This document shows, piece after piece, positions 23,487 through 32,529 of a stretch of DNA of 32,854 nt. Position 1 is the stretch's first letter; each line of letters begins with the position of its first letter. Source of the stretch: Kistimonas sp. bin40. GTDB lineage: Bacteria; Pseudomonadota; Gammaproteobacteria; Pseudomonadales; Endozoicomonadaceae. The stretch covers positions 1 through 32,854 of the forward strand of contig MPMQ01000036.1 of the NCBI GenBank assembly GCA_002238585.1. The letters are read 5' to 3'. The notes beneath the pieces were generated by a model. The model searched no databases. It saw nothing but the letters and a program-made list of their open reading frames with translations, and had not been told where the DNA came from. A program made the position numbers and the translations under genes.

Positions 23487-24726
23487 AAAATTTACAGAGT
23501 GGAATTCAGTACTTCCTCATAAAGGATCTGCATGAATACCACGCTGGAGCAGGATCTTAAGCAAAAAAAAAAAAATCAAATAGATGTTCACACTACGACA
23601 GCAGTTACCGACAGTTCCCGCTGAGCGCGATGTGCTCGCTGTGCTCGCTGTGCCAGCATGTCGGTCAAGCAACCTGAGACAATCCATACAAAATGTCGAA
23701 GAGCCAATCTCACTTCCGTCATTCTCGCGAAGGCGGAAATCCAGAAACGCCTACCCTGGAGCCCGCCTTCGTGCGGATGACGTTTGGGTATGTGTGAGCG
23801 GGTCGGTCAGTGCTGGAGTAGGACGATAGCGCAATCGACTGAAACTTCATAAGTGAGCCAGCTGCTGATCCGGCAGTTGACGTTGTTAGTACATTGCGGC
23901 CGGATTATCAGCCCATGTTATTTCGTGACCAAGGCCCTTCTGACACAGCAAGCGGGCTGACAGGCGCAATAAAAAAAGACATTGGAAGAGATGAATGAGC
24001 ATCCGTCGCCGCTCACCTGGACAGCAAAAGGCAGTGACATACTGGGCAAGAGAGGGCAAGAGAGTTCGCTCTGATCACCACTCAAGCTTCGGGCAGAACG
24101 CCGCAGAACACTCGAGTGCTTGAGACTGCCGCGCTTGCTGCTGGAATAACCTCCTCGCAATCTGCGTGACACGATCGCCTACAGGGCTCTATGACAAGCG
24201 TTCCCTTCTTCCAATATTGCCCAGCTGATTCATGCCAACTGTCAGCAAACATCGCCTCGTTGACTGCTACCGAGCGACAGCGCCTGGCGTCCACAGGGGC
24301 CGGCGAAGCTCTCGTCCGGGCCATACGGCACAGTGCCCCCTTGACTGGGCAGTGCTCCCCATGCCGGTCTTGATTGCTGTTGTGTCCAAAAAGTCAGTTG
24401 TACAAAAAGTTCAAACCATCAAGGAGTCAGACTATTCGCTGCTGGTCTCCTGGTCACTCACCTTCACAGCAATGGATCATTTACCCTGCGTCCTGAAGGA
24501 CTCAGACACGCCATCGACCAGCGTCTGGCTGACATGGCCCCACACCACTGGCGACGTCTTTCAACCTGCCTCATGACTGACTCCTGAACCCCGGGCTGCC
24601 GCCGGACAAACGGCTGCCGCTTTCCTCTTTTACACTCTTTTCTGCTCTGCGAGCTGCTTGCGAATACTTTTGGACGCCGTTTTCGGTATCATAGGCCCGC
24701 TACAGATCAACGGATACCCAATGTAG
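23487..24726. other. Long non-coding region between the low-GC operon and the Lon-like gene
   Basis: About 1.2 kb without a gene that I can support. It contains an A13-class homopolymer near 23562-23574, a 9-bp tandem TGTGCTCGC (from 23631, about 2.6 copies) and a REP-like palindrome (23717-23782). GCAATCGACTGAA at 23831-23843 recurs at 30711-30723. The longest frames (for example 24232-24576) have no recognisable domain. The region may hold decayed mobile DNA marking the insertion boundary of the operon, but no transposase or terminal repeat was recognised. Confidence 0.5.
23717..23782. repeat. REP-like palindromic element
   Basis: CGTCATTCTCGCGAAGGCGG (23717-23736) is matched on the opposite strand by CGTCATCCGCACGAAGGCGG (complement of 23763-23782), 17 of 20 positions. 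The flanking CCAG/CTGG extend the pairing loosely around a loop of about ten bases. It closely resembles the CGTCATTCCCGCGAAGGCGG-type dispersed repeats common in proteobacterial intergenic regions. Confidence 0.7.
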
Positions 24727-27231
24727 ATGGCAACCACTGCAAACAAAACAAAAGTTCCCCTGACTCAGCTGGCTGCCAAGCAACCAGCCAAGGATCTCGG
24801 GTTCAGCAACACCAATGAACTCAAGCCCTTCGCCGGCATTCTCGCGCAGGAGCGGGCGGTCGATGCGCTCAGCTTTGGCGTCACCATGCAGCGCAGCGGC
24901 TACAACATCTATGTGATGGGTGAGTCAGGTACCGGACGCACTTCGTACGTCAGACACTACCTGTCCCGGGAAGCGGCGGGTAGAAAAACGTCGGAGGACT
25001 GGGCCTATGTCAATAATTTCGGTAACAGCAGGGAGCCCGCCGCCCTGCGCCTGCCGGCCGGCATGGGCGCACGGCTGACCGAAGATTTTACGCGCCTGAT
25101 CGATGATTTGCTCGATACCTTTCCGGCTGCCTTCGAAAGCCCTTCCTACCAGCAGAAAAAAAATGTCATAGAACGTCGCTTCAACAAAAACTATGACAAA
25201 GCCATTGAAAAAGTTGAACAAGAAGGCTTGCGTCGCAATATCTGCCTGTTCCGGGAGCAGGGCTCCCTGACCTTTGCGCCCATGCACGACGGCAAACCCA
25301 TGGACGAAACCGAGTTCGCCCAGCTGCCAGACCGCAAGCGCAACAAGTTCAACAAGGACATCTCACAGCTGGAAACCCTGCTCAACGAAGAGCTGTCGGA
25401 GCTTCCCCAGTGGAAACGCGCCTCCAGCGAAGAGTTGCGACTGCTGAATCAGCAGGCCATAGACAAGGCTCTCGATCCTTTGCTCAAGGTACTGAGCAAA
25501 ACCCATGGCCGTTTTGACGGTGTCAGTGAGTACCTGGATGCCATGAAAGCGGACCTTCACAAGACAGTGATGGAACATCTGGCTGACGACAGGGGCATTG
25601 AACTGAAAGAAGACGTCAGCAAGCGTACTTTGCTGCGGGATATGTATGTCCCCAATGTCATCGTCACTCACAAGAAAGAAGACTCTGCGCCCATTATTTT
25701 TGAGACACATCCCAACTACCGCAACTTGTTTGGCCGCATCGAATACACGACCGATATGGGATCACTGGTCACCAGCTACCGCCAGATTTGTGCCGGCAGC
25801 CTGCACCAGGCAAACGGTGGTTTTCTGGTTCTGGAAGCAGCGAAACTGCTGGAAGAGCCTTTTGTCTGGGAAGCTCTGAAGCGGGCGCTGAAGGAAAAGA
25901 AACTTCAGATTGAATCACCCGCCAGTGAGATGGGGCTGATCAGCACCATTACTCTCAATCCGGAAATTATTCCTCTGGACGTAAAAATTGTGCTTATAGG
26001 ATCCCGGCAGATTTATTACCTGCTGCAGGAACTGGACGGCGATTTTCACGAAATGTTCCGGGTTCTGGTGGACTTTGACGGCTATATAGAGCGCTCAACG
26101 GACACAGTGCAATCTTTTTCACGCCTGCTGCACACCCGCGCCATGGATGAAGGCTATGCGCCGCTGACCGCCCAGGCGGTAGCGCGGATGGTGGAGCAGA
26201 GTGCTCGCGAGGCGGGGCACAAGAACCGTCTGTCAGCCCATATTGGCGACCTGTTCGACTTGCTGGCCGAGGCCGACTTTGTGCGCCGCAAACAATCAGG
26301 GCGCTCCATTACGCATGTCCATGTCAACCTTGCACTCCAGGCCAAGGCAGAACGGACCAGTAGAGTCAGCAAGGAAATTCTCAAAGACATGCTGGAAGGC
26401 AGCGTGTTGATAGATACCTCCGGCGAGGCCGTGGGCAAGATCAATGGACTGACAGTGTTGTCGATCGGAGACGCCTGCTTTGGCTCACCGGCTCGTATAA
26501 CGGCGGCCGTGTACCCCGGCTCCCAGGGAATAGTGGACATAGAACGCGAAGTGCAACTGGGGCAGGCCATTCACTCAAAAGGAGTGATGATTCTGACCGG
26601 TTATCTGGGGGCGCGTTACGCCCGGGAGTTTCCTTTGGCTATATCGGCCAGTCTGGCAATGGAACAGTCCTATGGCACCATCGACGGTGACAGTGCGTCT
26701 GTGGCGGAACTCTGCTGCTTGCTGTCTTCCTTGACGGGTGTCCCCCTGAAACAGTCCTGGGCTGTTACCGGCTCCATGAATCAACACGGCGAGGTGCAGG
26801 CCGTCGGTGGCGTCAATGAGAAAATTGAGGGCTTCTTTGCTCTCTGTGAAGCACGCGGCCTGAAAAATGATCAGGGTGTAATTATTCCGGCTGCCAATGT
26901 GCCCAACCTGATGCTCAATGAGCGGGTCATGACAGCAGTACGCAAAGGAAAATTTGCGGTGCATGCGGTGTCCCATGTGGAAGAAGCGCTGGAACTGCTG
27001 ACCGGCATCAAGCCTGGAAAACTCAACAGCAAGGGCGAGTACCCCAAAAACAGCCTGAACAGACAAGTGCTTCTGCGTCTCAGGGAAATTGCGGACATGG
27101 CCAGGGAGGCAGGTCCTGCTGACAGCAATCCCCCTCCAGCAGCGCCGGCAGAAGCAGGCCGTAAATCACCGTCCACCCAGACCTTGATACCCTGCCAGCA
27201 GGCAGCAGGCGTCCGGAAAAGACGTCTTTGA
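24727..27231 (+). CDS. LonB-like ATP-dependent protease (AAA_32/Lon-type)
   Basis: This 834-aa protein resembles the YcbZ/LonB-like branch of Lon proteases, which couple an AAA module to a Lon-type serine-lysine peptidase for protein turnover. The N-terminal P-loop is GESGTGRTS (65-73), with Arg in the usual Lys position. A long helical insertion follows (about 130-290). The Walker B-like HQANGGFLVLEAAKLL is near residue 358. The protease domain has INGLTVLSIGDACFGSPARI and the catalytic Ser656 in DGDSAS. Lys699 lies in GGVNEKIEGFF; the 43-residue spacing equals that of E. coli Lon Ser679/Lys722. The C-terminus is a Pro/Ala-rich tail. The ATG at 24727 follows a decoy ATG-TAG at 24721. No membrane segment is seen, so it is cytosolic. 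It is monocistronic, with trpE 232 bases downstream on the same strand but functionally unrelated. Confidence 0.92.
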   Translation: MATTANKTKVPLTQLAAKQPAKDLGFSNTNELKPFAGILAQERAVDALSFGVTMQRSGYNIYVMGESGTGRTSYVRHYLSREAAGRKTSEDWAYVNNFGNSREPAALRLPAGMGARLTEDFTRLIDDLLDTFPAAFESPSYQQKKNVIERRFNKNYDKAIEKVEQEGLRRNICLFREQGSLTFAPMHDGKPMDETEFAQLPDRKRNKFNKDISQLETLLNEELSELPQWKRASSEELRLLNQQAIDKALDPLLKVLSKTHGRFDGVSEYLDAMKADLHKTVMEHLADDRGIELKEDVSKRTLLRDMYVPNVIVTHKKEDSAPIIFETHPNYRNLFGRIEYTTDMGSLVTSYRQICAGSLHQANGGFLVLEAAKLLEEPFVWEALKRALKEKKLQIESPASEMGLISTITLNPEIIPLDVKIVLIGSRQIYYLLQELDGDFHEMFRVLVDFDGYIERSTDTVQSFSRLLHTRAMDEGYAPLTAQAVARMVEQSAREAGHKNRLSAHIGDLFDLLAEADFVRRKQSGRSITHVHVNLALQAKAERTSRVSKEILKDMLEGSVLIDTSGEAVGKINGLTVLSIGDACFGSPARITAAVYPGSQGIVDIEREVQLGQAIHSKGVMILTGYLGARYAREFPLAISASLAMEQSYGTIDGDSASVAELCCLLSSLTGVPLKQSWAVTGSMNQHGEVQAVGGVNEKIEGFFALCEARGLKNDQGVIIPAANVPNLMLNERVMTAVRKGKFAVHAVSHVEEALELLTGIKPGKLNSKGEYPKNSLNRQVLLRLREIADMAREAGPADSNPPPAAPAEAGRKSPSTQTLIPCQQAAGVRKRRL

Positions 27232-27251
27232 CCGGGAGTTCTGAAACTTGG

Positions 27252-27275
27252 GCATAATCCTTGAGCATAATCCTT
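27252..27275. repeat. 11-bp direct repeat upstream of trpE
   Basis: GCATAATCCTT occurs at 27252-27262 and 27265-27275, two bases apart, in the 232-bp gap between the protease gene and trpE. It could be a regulator site, but no Trp-rich leader peptide or attenuator was found here. Confidence 0.5.
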
Positions 27276-27463
27276 CTGTCTGGTGGGAAAGCTGTGGCTC
27301 TGTTTGACGAACACAAACGTCTGGATCATGCCCGGGATACGTCAGAGCCTGATGGATTCTCTGTCAGGCTGCCGGCGCATTTTCTCCCTGTGGAGCGGAA
27401 CTTCCCTGCCCCTGTCGCGCGTTATTTTTTGTGTGATCAACCTGCCAGCCTGGATGGCTTCCT

Positions 27464-28942
27464 ATGACACCTGACACTTTCCAGCACCTTGCCAGCCAAG
27501 GGTTCAACCGTATACCTGTCACCTGCTCTGTACTGGCCGATCTGGACACCCCACTGTCTGCCTATATAAAACTGGCTGACGAAGAGTACTCCTGCTTGCT
27601 GGAGTCGGTGAAAGGGGGAGAGCGCTGGGGACGCTGGTCGATCATAGGCATGCGCAGCCAGACCATCCTCAAAATTACTGGCCATCATTGGCAACTCGAA
27701 GAGCATGGTCAGATTACTGAGCAACGTCAGGTACAGGATCCGCTGGCAGAGATCGCCCATTTTCTGTCAGGCTTCCGTGTGCCGGAACTGCCTGAACTGC
27801 CACGTTTCCATGGTGGCCTTGTCGGTTATTTTTCATACGACACCGTGCGATATGTGGAACCGCGACTCAGTGGAAAGGAGCCGCCGGATACCCTCAATAC
27901 GCCTGATATCCTGCTGATGCTGATGGAAGATCTGGTCGTATTTGACAATCTCAAGGGCCGGGCCTTGCTGGTCACTTATGCGCATCCGGATGAGCCCGAT
28001 GCCCTGGCCCGGGCTCATGAGCGTCTGGAAGAACGAAGACAGCAGCTGAAAATCAGGAAGGCCAGCGTCTGTAGCGCGTCACGACAGGCACCTTGTCCGC
28101 CGCAACCCCCTGCCTTCGATTCGCAATGGGGCGAGACCGGATTCAAGGCAGCCGTCAACAAGATCAAAGACTATATTGTGGCCGGCGATGTCATGCAGGT
28201 TGTGCTGTCGCAACGCATGAGTCAACCCTGGAGTGCGCCACCACTGGACTTGTATCGTGCCCTGCGCTCACTCAATCCCTCACCTTACATGTATTTCCTC
28301 AATCTGAAAGACTTCCATGTTGTGGGGTCTTCTCCTGAAATTCTGGGACGGCTGGAATCCGGCTCCGTGGCCGTACGTCCATTGGCCGGTACCCGGCGTC
28401 GTGGAACGAGTCCAGAGCAGGATAAGGCGCTGGAACAGGAGTTGCTTGCCGATCCCAAGGAGCGCGCCGAGCATCTGATGCTGATTGATCTGGGACGCAA
28501 TGACATAGGACGCATAGCCGAGACCGGTTCTGTCAAACTGGAGGAGTGCATGCAGGTAGAGCGCTATTCCCATGTGATGCACATTGTCTCTCATGTCTCG
28601 GGTCAGTTGAAAAAGGGGCTGACGATGATGGATGCACTGTCTGCTGTTCTGCCGGCCGGCACTCTCAGCGGTGCCCCCAAGATCCGGGCCATGGAAATCA
28701 TTGATGAACTGGAACCGGTCAAGCGCGGTATCTATGGTGGTGCTGTCGGCTATCTTGGCTGGAATGGTAATATGGATACAGCGATCGCTATTCGTACGGC
28801 CGTGATCAAGGATCAGCAGTTGTATATCCAGGCCGGTGCCGGGGTGGTGGCTGACTCGCAACCCGACCTGGAGTGGCAGGAGACCCTGAACAAGGGGCAA
28901 GCGCTGTTTCAGGCCGTGCACAGTCTGGCATCAGAGTTCTGA
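27464..28942 (+). CDS. trpE: Anthranilate synthase component I
   Basis: This 492-aa enzyme converts chorismate, with ammonia or glutamine-derived nitrogen from TrpG, to anthranilate, the first committed step of tryptophan synthesis. The start FQHLASQGFNRIPV and the LLESVKGGERWGRWSIIG segment match Pseudomonas-type TrpE. LLES is the tryptophan feedback site of the family. The chorismate-binding domain shows RPLAGTRRRGTSPEQD, then HLMLIDLGRNDIGRIA, HIVSHVSG, PAGTLSGAPKIRAMEIIDEL and YGGAVGYLGWNGNMD. Full length and no missing motif suggest activity. The window has no trpG, trpD or trpC. A split trpE and trpGDC arrangement is usual in pseudomonads, so the partner probably lies elsewhere. It has a weak Shine-Dalgarno sequence. 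Confidence 0.96.
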   Translation: MTPDTFQHLASQGFNRIPVTCSVLADLDTPLSAYIKLADEEYSCLLESVKGGERWGRWSIIGMRSQTILKITGHHWQLEEHGQITEQRQVQDPLAEIAHFLSGFRVPELPELPRFHGGLVGYFSYDTVRYVEPRLSGKEPPDTLNTPDILLMLMEDLVVFDNLKGRALLVTYAHPDEPDALARAHERLEERRQQLKIRKASVCSASRQAPCPPQPPAFDSQWGETGFKAAVNKIKDYIVAGDVMQVVLSQRMSQPWSAPPLDLYRALRSLNPSPYMYFLNLKDFHVVGSSPEILGRLESGSVAVRPLAGTRRRGTSPEQDKALEQELLADPKERAEHLMLIDLGRNDIGRIAETGSVKLEECMQVERYSHVMHIVSHVSGQLKKGLTMMDALSAVLPAGTLSGAPKIRAMEIIDELEPVKRGIYGGAVGYLGWNGNMDTAIAIRTAVIKDQQLYIQAGAGVVADSQPDLEWQETLNKGQALFQAVHSLASEF

Positions 28943-28984
28943 GGCAGGGCCCTGCACCTGCATCAGAGGGCACATGCGCACCGG

Positions 28985-29018
28985 AGGCCTGTCCATGATG
29001 CGCCATGGACACAGGCCT
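28985..29018. terminator. Hairpin between convergent trpE and nagB
   Basis: AGGCCTGTCCATG (28985-28997) pairs with CATGGACACAGGCCT (29004-29018) apart from a two-base bulge. It lies 42 bases after the trpE stop and in the gap where trpE and nagB converge. There is no T-run, so the terminator call is tentative. Confidence 0.45.
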
Positions 29019-29192
29019 GCGGACGACAGCCCACCCGGCCCCCGGGACTGGTGCGCCGGAGCCATGAAGCACCGCACTGTACTCTCACTGTGTCCTCCAT
29101 GACCAGCGAACCGCCTTGATGTCTCTCAAAAGTCCTGTTCGTCTTCCGCTGTGGTTTGATATCAGTACATGGACCTGCGCGTACAAACCGGA

Positions 29193-29981
29193 TCAGGACT
29201 CCTCTTCAATTTTCTGGAAGTAGCGCAGGGTTCTCACTTTCAGATCCATGGTGGCGTCCTCGTCACAAACGACGAGGGTTTTGGGATGCAGCTGGAGCGC
29301 CGACAAGGGCCACATATGGCTGACTGCACCTTCAACAAGCCGTTCAACAGCCAGAGACTTCTGGGAACCTGTGGCCAGAATAACCACTTCACGGGCATCG
29401 AGAATCGTCCCTACACCGACCGTCAGTGCCCGTACAGGAACAAGCTCCTCTTCTTGATCGAAAAAACGGGCATTGGCCTGGATGGTGCCCGGCGTCAGTG
29501 TCTTGATGCGGGTGCGCGAAGACAGGGAGGAACCGGGTTCATTAAAGGCAATATGGCCGTCCCGACCCACACCACCGAAAAACAGTTCCACGCCTCCCAC
29601 ATCAGACATGGCCTGCTCATAGCGCGCACATTCCTGTTGCGGATCTTCGGTATTGCTATCGAGAAAATTAATGTTTTCCGGAAGCATATCCACCTGATCA
29701 AACAGATGCTCATGCATGAAGGTGCGATAGCTTTGCGGATGTCCGGTGGGCAGTCCAATGTACTCATCCATGTTGAAGCTGACGACATGAGCAAAGCTGA
29801 GTTTGCCCTCGCGATACAGGCGAACCAGCTCGGCATAGACGGGAACGGGGGTGCCTCCTGTGGGCAAACCCAGCACGAAGGGGCGGTCTTTTGTCGGTTG
29901 AAAACGCTGTATGCGCCCGGCAATGTAGTGGGCCACCCAGATGGAGGCCGCCTGGGCGTCAGGCAAGGGAACCAATCTCAT
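29193..29981 (-). CDS. nagB: Glucosamine-6-phosphate deaminase
   Basis: This 262-aa enzyme (266 in E. coli) converts glucosamine 6-phosphate to fructose 6-phosphate and ammonia, feeding amino-sugar or chitin breakdown into glycolysis. Residues align one-to-one with E. coli NagB: the start MRLVPLPDA, then [11 protein letters not shown], and the catalytic Asp72 in FNMDEYIG. Asp141, His143 and Glu148 lie in [30 protein letters not shown] and [13 protein letters not shown] follow. The start at 29981 is chosen because upstream codons (to 30032) have no homology and E. coli NagB begins at the equivalent Met. It stands alone, without nagA, nagC or nagE in the window, and converges with trpE. Confidence 0.96.
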   Translation of the reverse strand: MRLVPLPDAQAASIWVAHYIAGRIQRFQPTKDRPFVLGLPTGGTPVPVYAELVRLYREGKLSFAHVVSFNMDEYIGLPTGHPQSYRTFMHEHLFDQVDMLPENINFLDSNTEDPQQECARYEQAMSDVGGVELFFGGVGRDGHIAFNEPGSSLSSRTRIKTLTPGTIQANARFFDQEEELVPVRALTVGVGTILDAREVVILATGSQKSLAVERLVEGAVSHMWPLSALQLHPKTLVVCDEDATMDLKVRTLRYFQKIEEES

Positions 29982-30829
29982 AGTCTGGAGCCTATCCGTT
30001 GGACAACACTGAAAGCTCGACCTGACCGGCATGCGGCCGGCACGGCGCGTTCGTCCGACACAAGTCTGCTGCCCAAAAGTCCGGGCTGGTGATTCCTGCG
30101 TTGACTGGTGTTGACTGCAACCGCCGTTCGCTTCAAGTCGGTGCTATAGAGTGCCTCAAACCGTATTTTTTTGCATCAGTCGCCAGCAAACTTGACGCTG
30201 AATTCAGGCAGGAATGGCACTCCTTGTTCGCATCGCTGTCCAGAACCATGACGGCCGGCCCGGCTACTGCGCAACGCCCTTCGTCCGCAGTGTTCTGGTT
30301 GTTATAGCAAGCAGCGCCAGCACGAGCCTGAAATTCATTACGCCTTGCCAGATGGATTACAGGCAAACTGCAGAGCCCCTGAACACGCCAAACAGTCAAT
30401 GGGCAGCTGAGGTCAGGAGTCCGGAGTACCGGTGGAGACGAATAGCCCAATCGAACACAAAGATGCCGTTGGACAATCCTTTGGTAATAATGTGCAGTGG
30501 TCAAGGCGCGATGCTGCCAAGTCCAGCAGGGTGCAATTCTCCCACGAGGCTGATGAATTTAATAAAGATTGTTGGAACAAATAGATAGAGTGACACTTGG
30601 TACACATGGCAAAATTTGAGAAAGCACGCGAAATACCATTACAGAAAGCATCTAGCGCACTGAAAAACACCAATCTGGAGCAGAGATAAGGCTGGAAGGG
30701 TATAAAAATTGCAATCGACTGAAGTATCAGAGAATATCCCGCTGTTGATACACTTCGAGCTTGTCAGACCTGCGAGAAAGGCTGGGCTCAGGCAAAGCGC
30801 GTTCCCATGGAATGGATTGAGGTAAAACC
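29982..30829. other. Non-coding region between nagB and the Mrr-like gene
   Basis: About 850 bp holding the divergent upstream regions of nagB and the nuclease gene. Short frames on both strands (for example 30133-30504 minus, 30214-30588 plus) overlap each other and have no recognisable features. GCAATCGACTGAA (30711-30723) is shared with the non-coding region at 23831. No palindrome of regulator size was clear. Confidence 0.5.
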
Positions 30830-31873
30830 ATGAATGTCATTTCAGCGGCTATTCACATTCTGAAAAAGGCCGGCTCGCCTTTGCATGCGCAAGATCTGGC
30901 AAGTCAGATGATCGCTGAAGGCCTTTGGAAAACAGAGGGAAAAACGCCGGCGGCCACTGTCAGTGCTCGACTCTATTCAGATATCAAGAACAACTGTGAC
31001 AAGTCTCCTTTTGAAAGAGCCGGTCCACAGACCTTTGCTCTTAAGGATCTTGCCGCGCTACCGGGCAACAGCGCCAGAACTCTTCCGAAGGTTCAAAAAA
31101 CACCAAAGCCGCCATCTGCCAACGCGAGTTTTTCCTTTACCGATTGCGCTCAGAAAGTGCTTGAGGAGTTCGGTGACAAAAAACCAATGCATTACAAGGA
31201 GATCACCGAAAAGGCCCTGCACAAAGAATGGCTGGTGACGAGCGGAAAAACGCCGCACGCCAGCATGTACGCCCAGGTGATTACCGAGATCAAACGCCAG
31301 CAGAACCGGGGCGAGCGGCCTCGCTTTGTGCAGCATGGCCATGGTTATGTGGGCCTGAGACAATGGATGGGGCACGGGCTGACATTCCAGATTGAGCAGC
31401 ACAATCATCAGGTATGCAAGGCCCTGCGCCAGCGCCTGCTGGCCATGACGCCGGGAGATTTTGAGGAGCTTATTTCGCTATTGCTGGCAGAGATGGGGTT
31501 CGACAGGGTCGAGGTGACCAAACTCAGTGCCGATGGCGGCATCGATGTCCGCGGCACCCTGGTCGTCGGTGATGTGATCCGCATCAAGATGGCCGTCCAG
31601 GTCAAGAAATGGAATCTCAAGAACAAGATTCAGGCCCCGGTGGTGCAGCAGGTGCGCGGCAGTTTGGGGGCGCATGAGCAAGGGCTGATCATTACCACCA
31701 GCGACTTCACCAAGGGAGCGCGCACGGAGGCCGCCCAGGCAGACAAAACCCCCATTGCTCTGATGAACGGGGAACAGCTTGTGATGCTGCTTATGGAACA
31801 CGGCATCGGTGTTCATCGCTCGACGCCTGATCTGTTTGAACTGGATAAAGAATTCGGTCCGGTGATGCAATGA
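30830..31873 (+). CDS. Mrr-like restriction endonuclease with two HARE-type winged helices
   Basis: This 347-aa protein has a HARE-HTH type winged-helix domain at about 3-72 (AAIHILKKAGSPLHAQDLAS, then EGLWKTEGKTPAATVSARLY). A second is at about 103-175 (VLEEFGDKKPMHYKEITEKA, then EWLVTSGKTPHASMYAQVIT). The C-terminal Mrr-type PD-(D/E)xK nuclease domain spans about 205-330. It carries FEELISLLLAEMGF, Asp239 in ADGGIDVRG, Q257-V-K259 in MAVQVKKW, and LIITTSDFTKGA. The Gln-x-Lys form of the active site is known in Mrr proteins. The family cuts modified or foreign DNA, so a type IV restriction or genome-defence role is likely. No methyltransferase is adjacent. The GTAAAACC before the ATG is a poor ribosome site. 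The gene 67 bases downstream may be co-transcribed. Confidence 0.9.
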   Translation: MNVISAAIHILKKAGSPLHAQDLASQMIAEGLWKTEGKTPAATVSARLYSDIKNNCDKSPFERAGPQTFALKDLAALPGNSARTLPKVQKTPKPPSANASFSFTDCAQKVLEEFGDKKPMHYKEITEKALHKEWLVTSGKTPHASMYAQVITEIKRQQNRGERPRFVQHGHGYVGLRQWMGHGLTFQIEQHNHQVCKALRQRLLAMTPGDFEELISLLLAEMGFDRVEVTKLSADGGIDVRGTLVVGDVIRIKMAVQVKKWNLKNKIQAPVVQQVRGSLGAHEQGLIITTSDFTKGARTEAAQADKTPIALMNGEQLVMLLMEHGIGVHRSTPDLFELDKEFGPVMQ

Positions 31874-31940
31874 AAGAGCGTCTTGTTCAACTTTTCAGGG
31901 CGCAGAATACATCGGGACTATCAATTGACTGGAATGGGCA

Positions 31941-32498
31941 GTGAATAAAGTTGATTTTTTGCTGCATGCCGACGAGCTGTCTGCAGTCATTACAGTGCTG
32001 CAGAACGCTTTGACAAGACGTCCCAATCCTCGCGGCGAACCCTGGTTCGATCTGCAGACCGCGCGCGCCAGTTGCGACGAATTTTTTGAGAGTCTCTGGC
32101 AGCTTGAGGAAGCCTGCGGAACACTCTCGACTGATGATCTGCTTCAGGCAGCAAAGGGTATGTCATCGGGTTACCATCGCTTTTGGCGGCGGCCATTCCC
32201 ACCAGGTCTGGAAATGGGACAGCCACTGTTTTCGTCTGTGCTCGAACGCCCCATGCGTGATCTGCTGCGGTCGCTGCAGTCTCTCATGAAAGACGGCAGC
32301 AGCGACTCTCTGGATAACCCGCTGTTAACTCTTGATGCGGAAGAGGAGATGAATTGTTTTGTCTGCTGGCTTGATGGCCTGCCAGCCCATCAGAGAATAG
32401 CTGTTCAAGTTCCCCAGAATACGCAACCTTCACAGAAGACTGGATTAGTGGCCCTGGCCGCTTCCTTTTTCCTGGGATGGTGGCTCGGGCAGGACTGA
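31941..32498 (+). CDS. Hypothetical protein with hydrophobic C-terminus
   Basis: This 185-aa protein starts at GTG (31941) with GGAATGGG just upstream. I do not recognise its family. Residues 1-145 are soluble, helical and acidic, with WFDLQTARASCDEFFESLW, RFWRRPFPPGLEMG and an ERPMRDLLRSLQSL helix. After a Gln/Pro-rich linker it ends in one hydrophobic segment, LVALAASFFLGWWLGQD, long enough for a C-terminal membrane anchor. It follows the Mrr-like gene by 67 bases on the same strand and might share its transcript. Codon use looks like the neighbours, supporting a real gene. Confidence 0.7.
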   Translation: MNKVDFLLHADELSAVITVLQNALTRRPNPRGEPWFDLQTARASCDEFFESLWQLEEACGTLSTDDLLQAAKGMSSGYHRFWRRPFPPGLEMGQPLFSSVLERPMRDLLRSLQSLMKDGSSDSLDNPLLTLDAEEEMNCFVCWLDGLPAHQRIAVQVPQNTQPSQKTGLVALAASFFLGWWLGQD

Positions 32499-32506
32499 CA
32501 AGTATT

Positions 32507-32529
32507 CGCCAGGCACCAATCACCTGGCG
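32507..32529 (+). terminator. Small hairpin after the last gene
   Basis: CGCCAGG (32507-32513) and CCTGGCG (32523-32529) form a 7-bp stem with a 9-base loop, directly after the stop of the 185-aa gene. There is no T-run, so this is only a possible terminator. Confidence 0.4.

Noticed and set aside
24232-24576. 114-aa plus-strand frame upstream of the Lon-like gene
   Set aside because: It overlaps other frames, has no recognisable domain or ribosome binding site, and lies in a stretch that looks non-coding.
27283-27474. Possible Trp-rich leader peptide for trpE attenuation
   Set aside because: The Trp codons are scattered rather than clustered, and no alternative terminator/antiterminator hairpins follow.
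29169-30092. 307-aa plus-strand frame
   Set aside because: It is the antisense shadow of nagB, which aligns residue by residue with E. coli NagB.
30133-30588. Opposing frames of about 124 aa between nagB and the Mrr-like gene
   Set aside because: They overlap on both strands, neither has a ribosome site or recognisable motif, and the composition is like the non-coding flanks.
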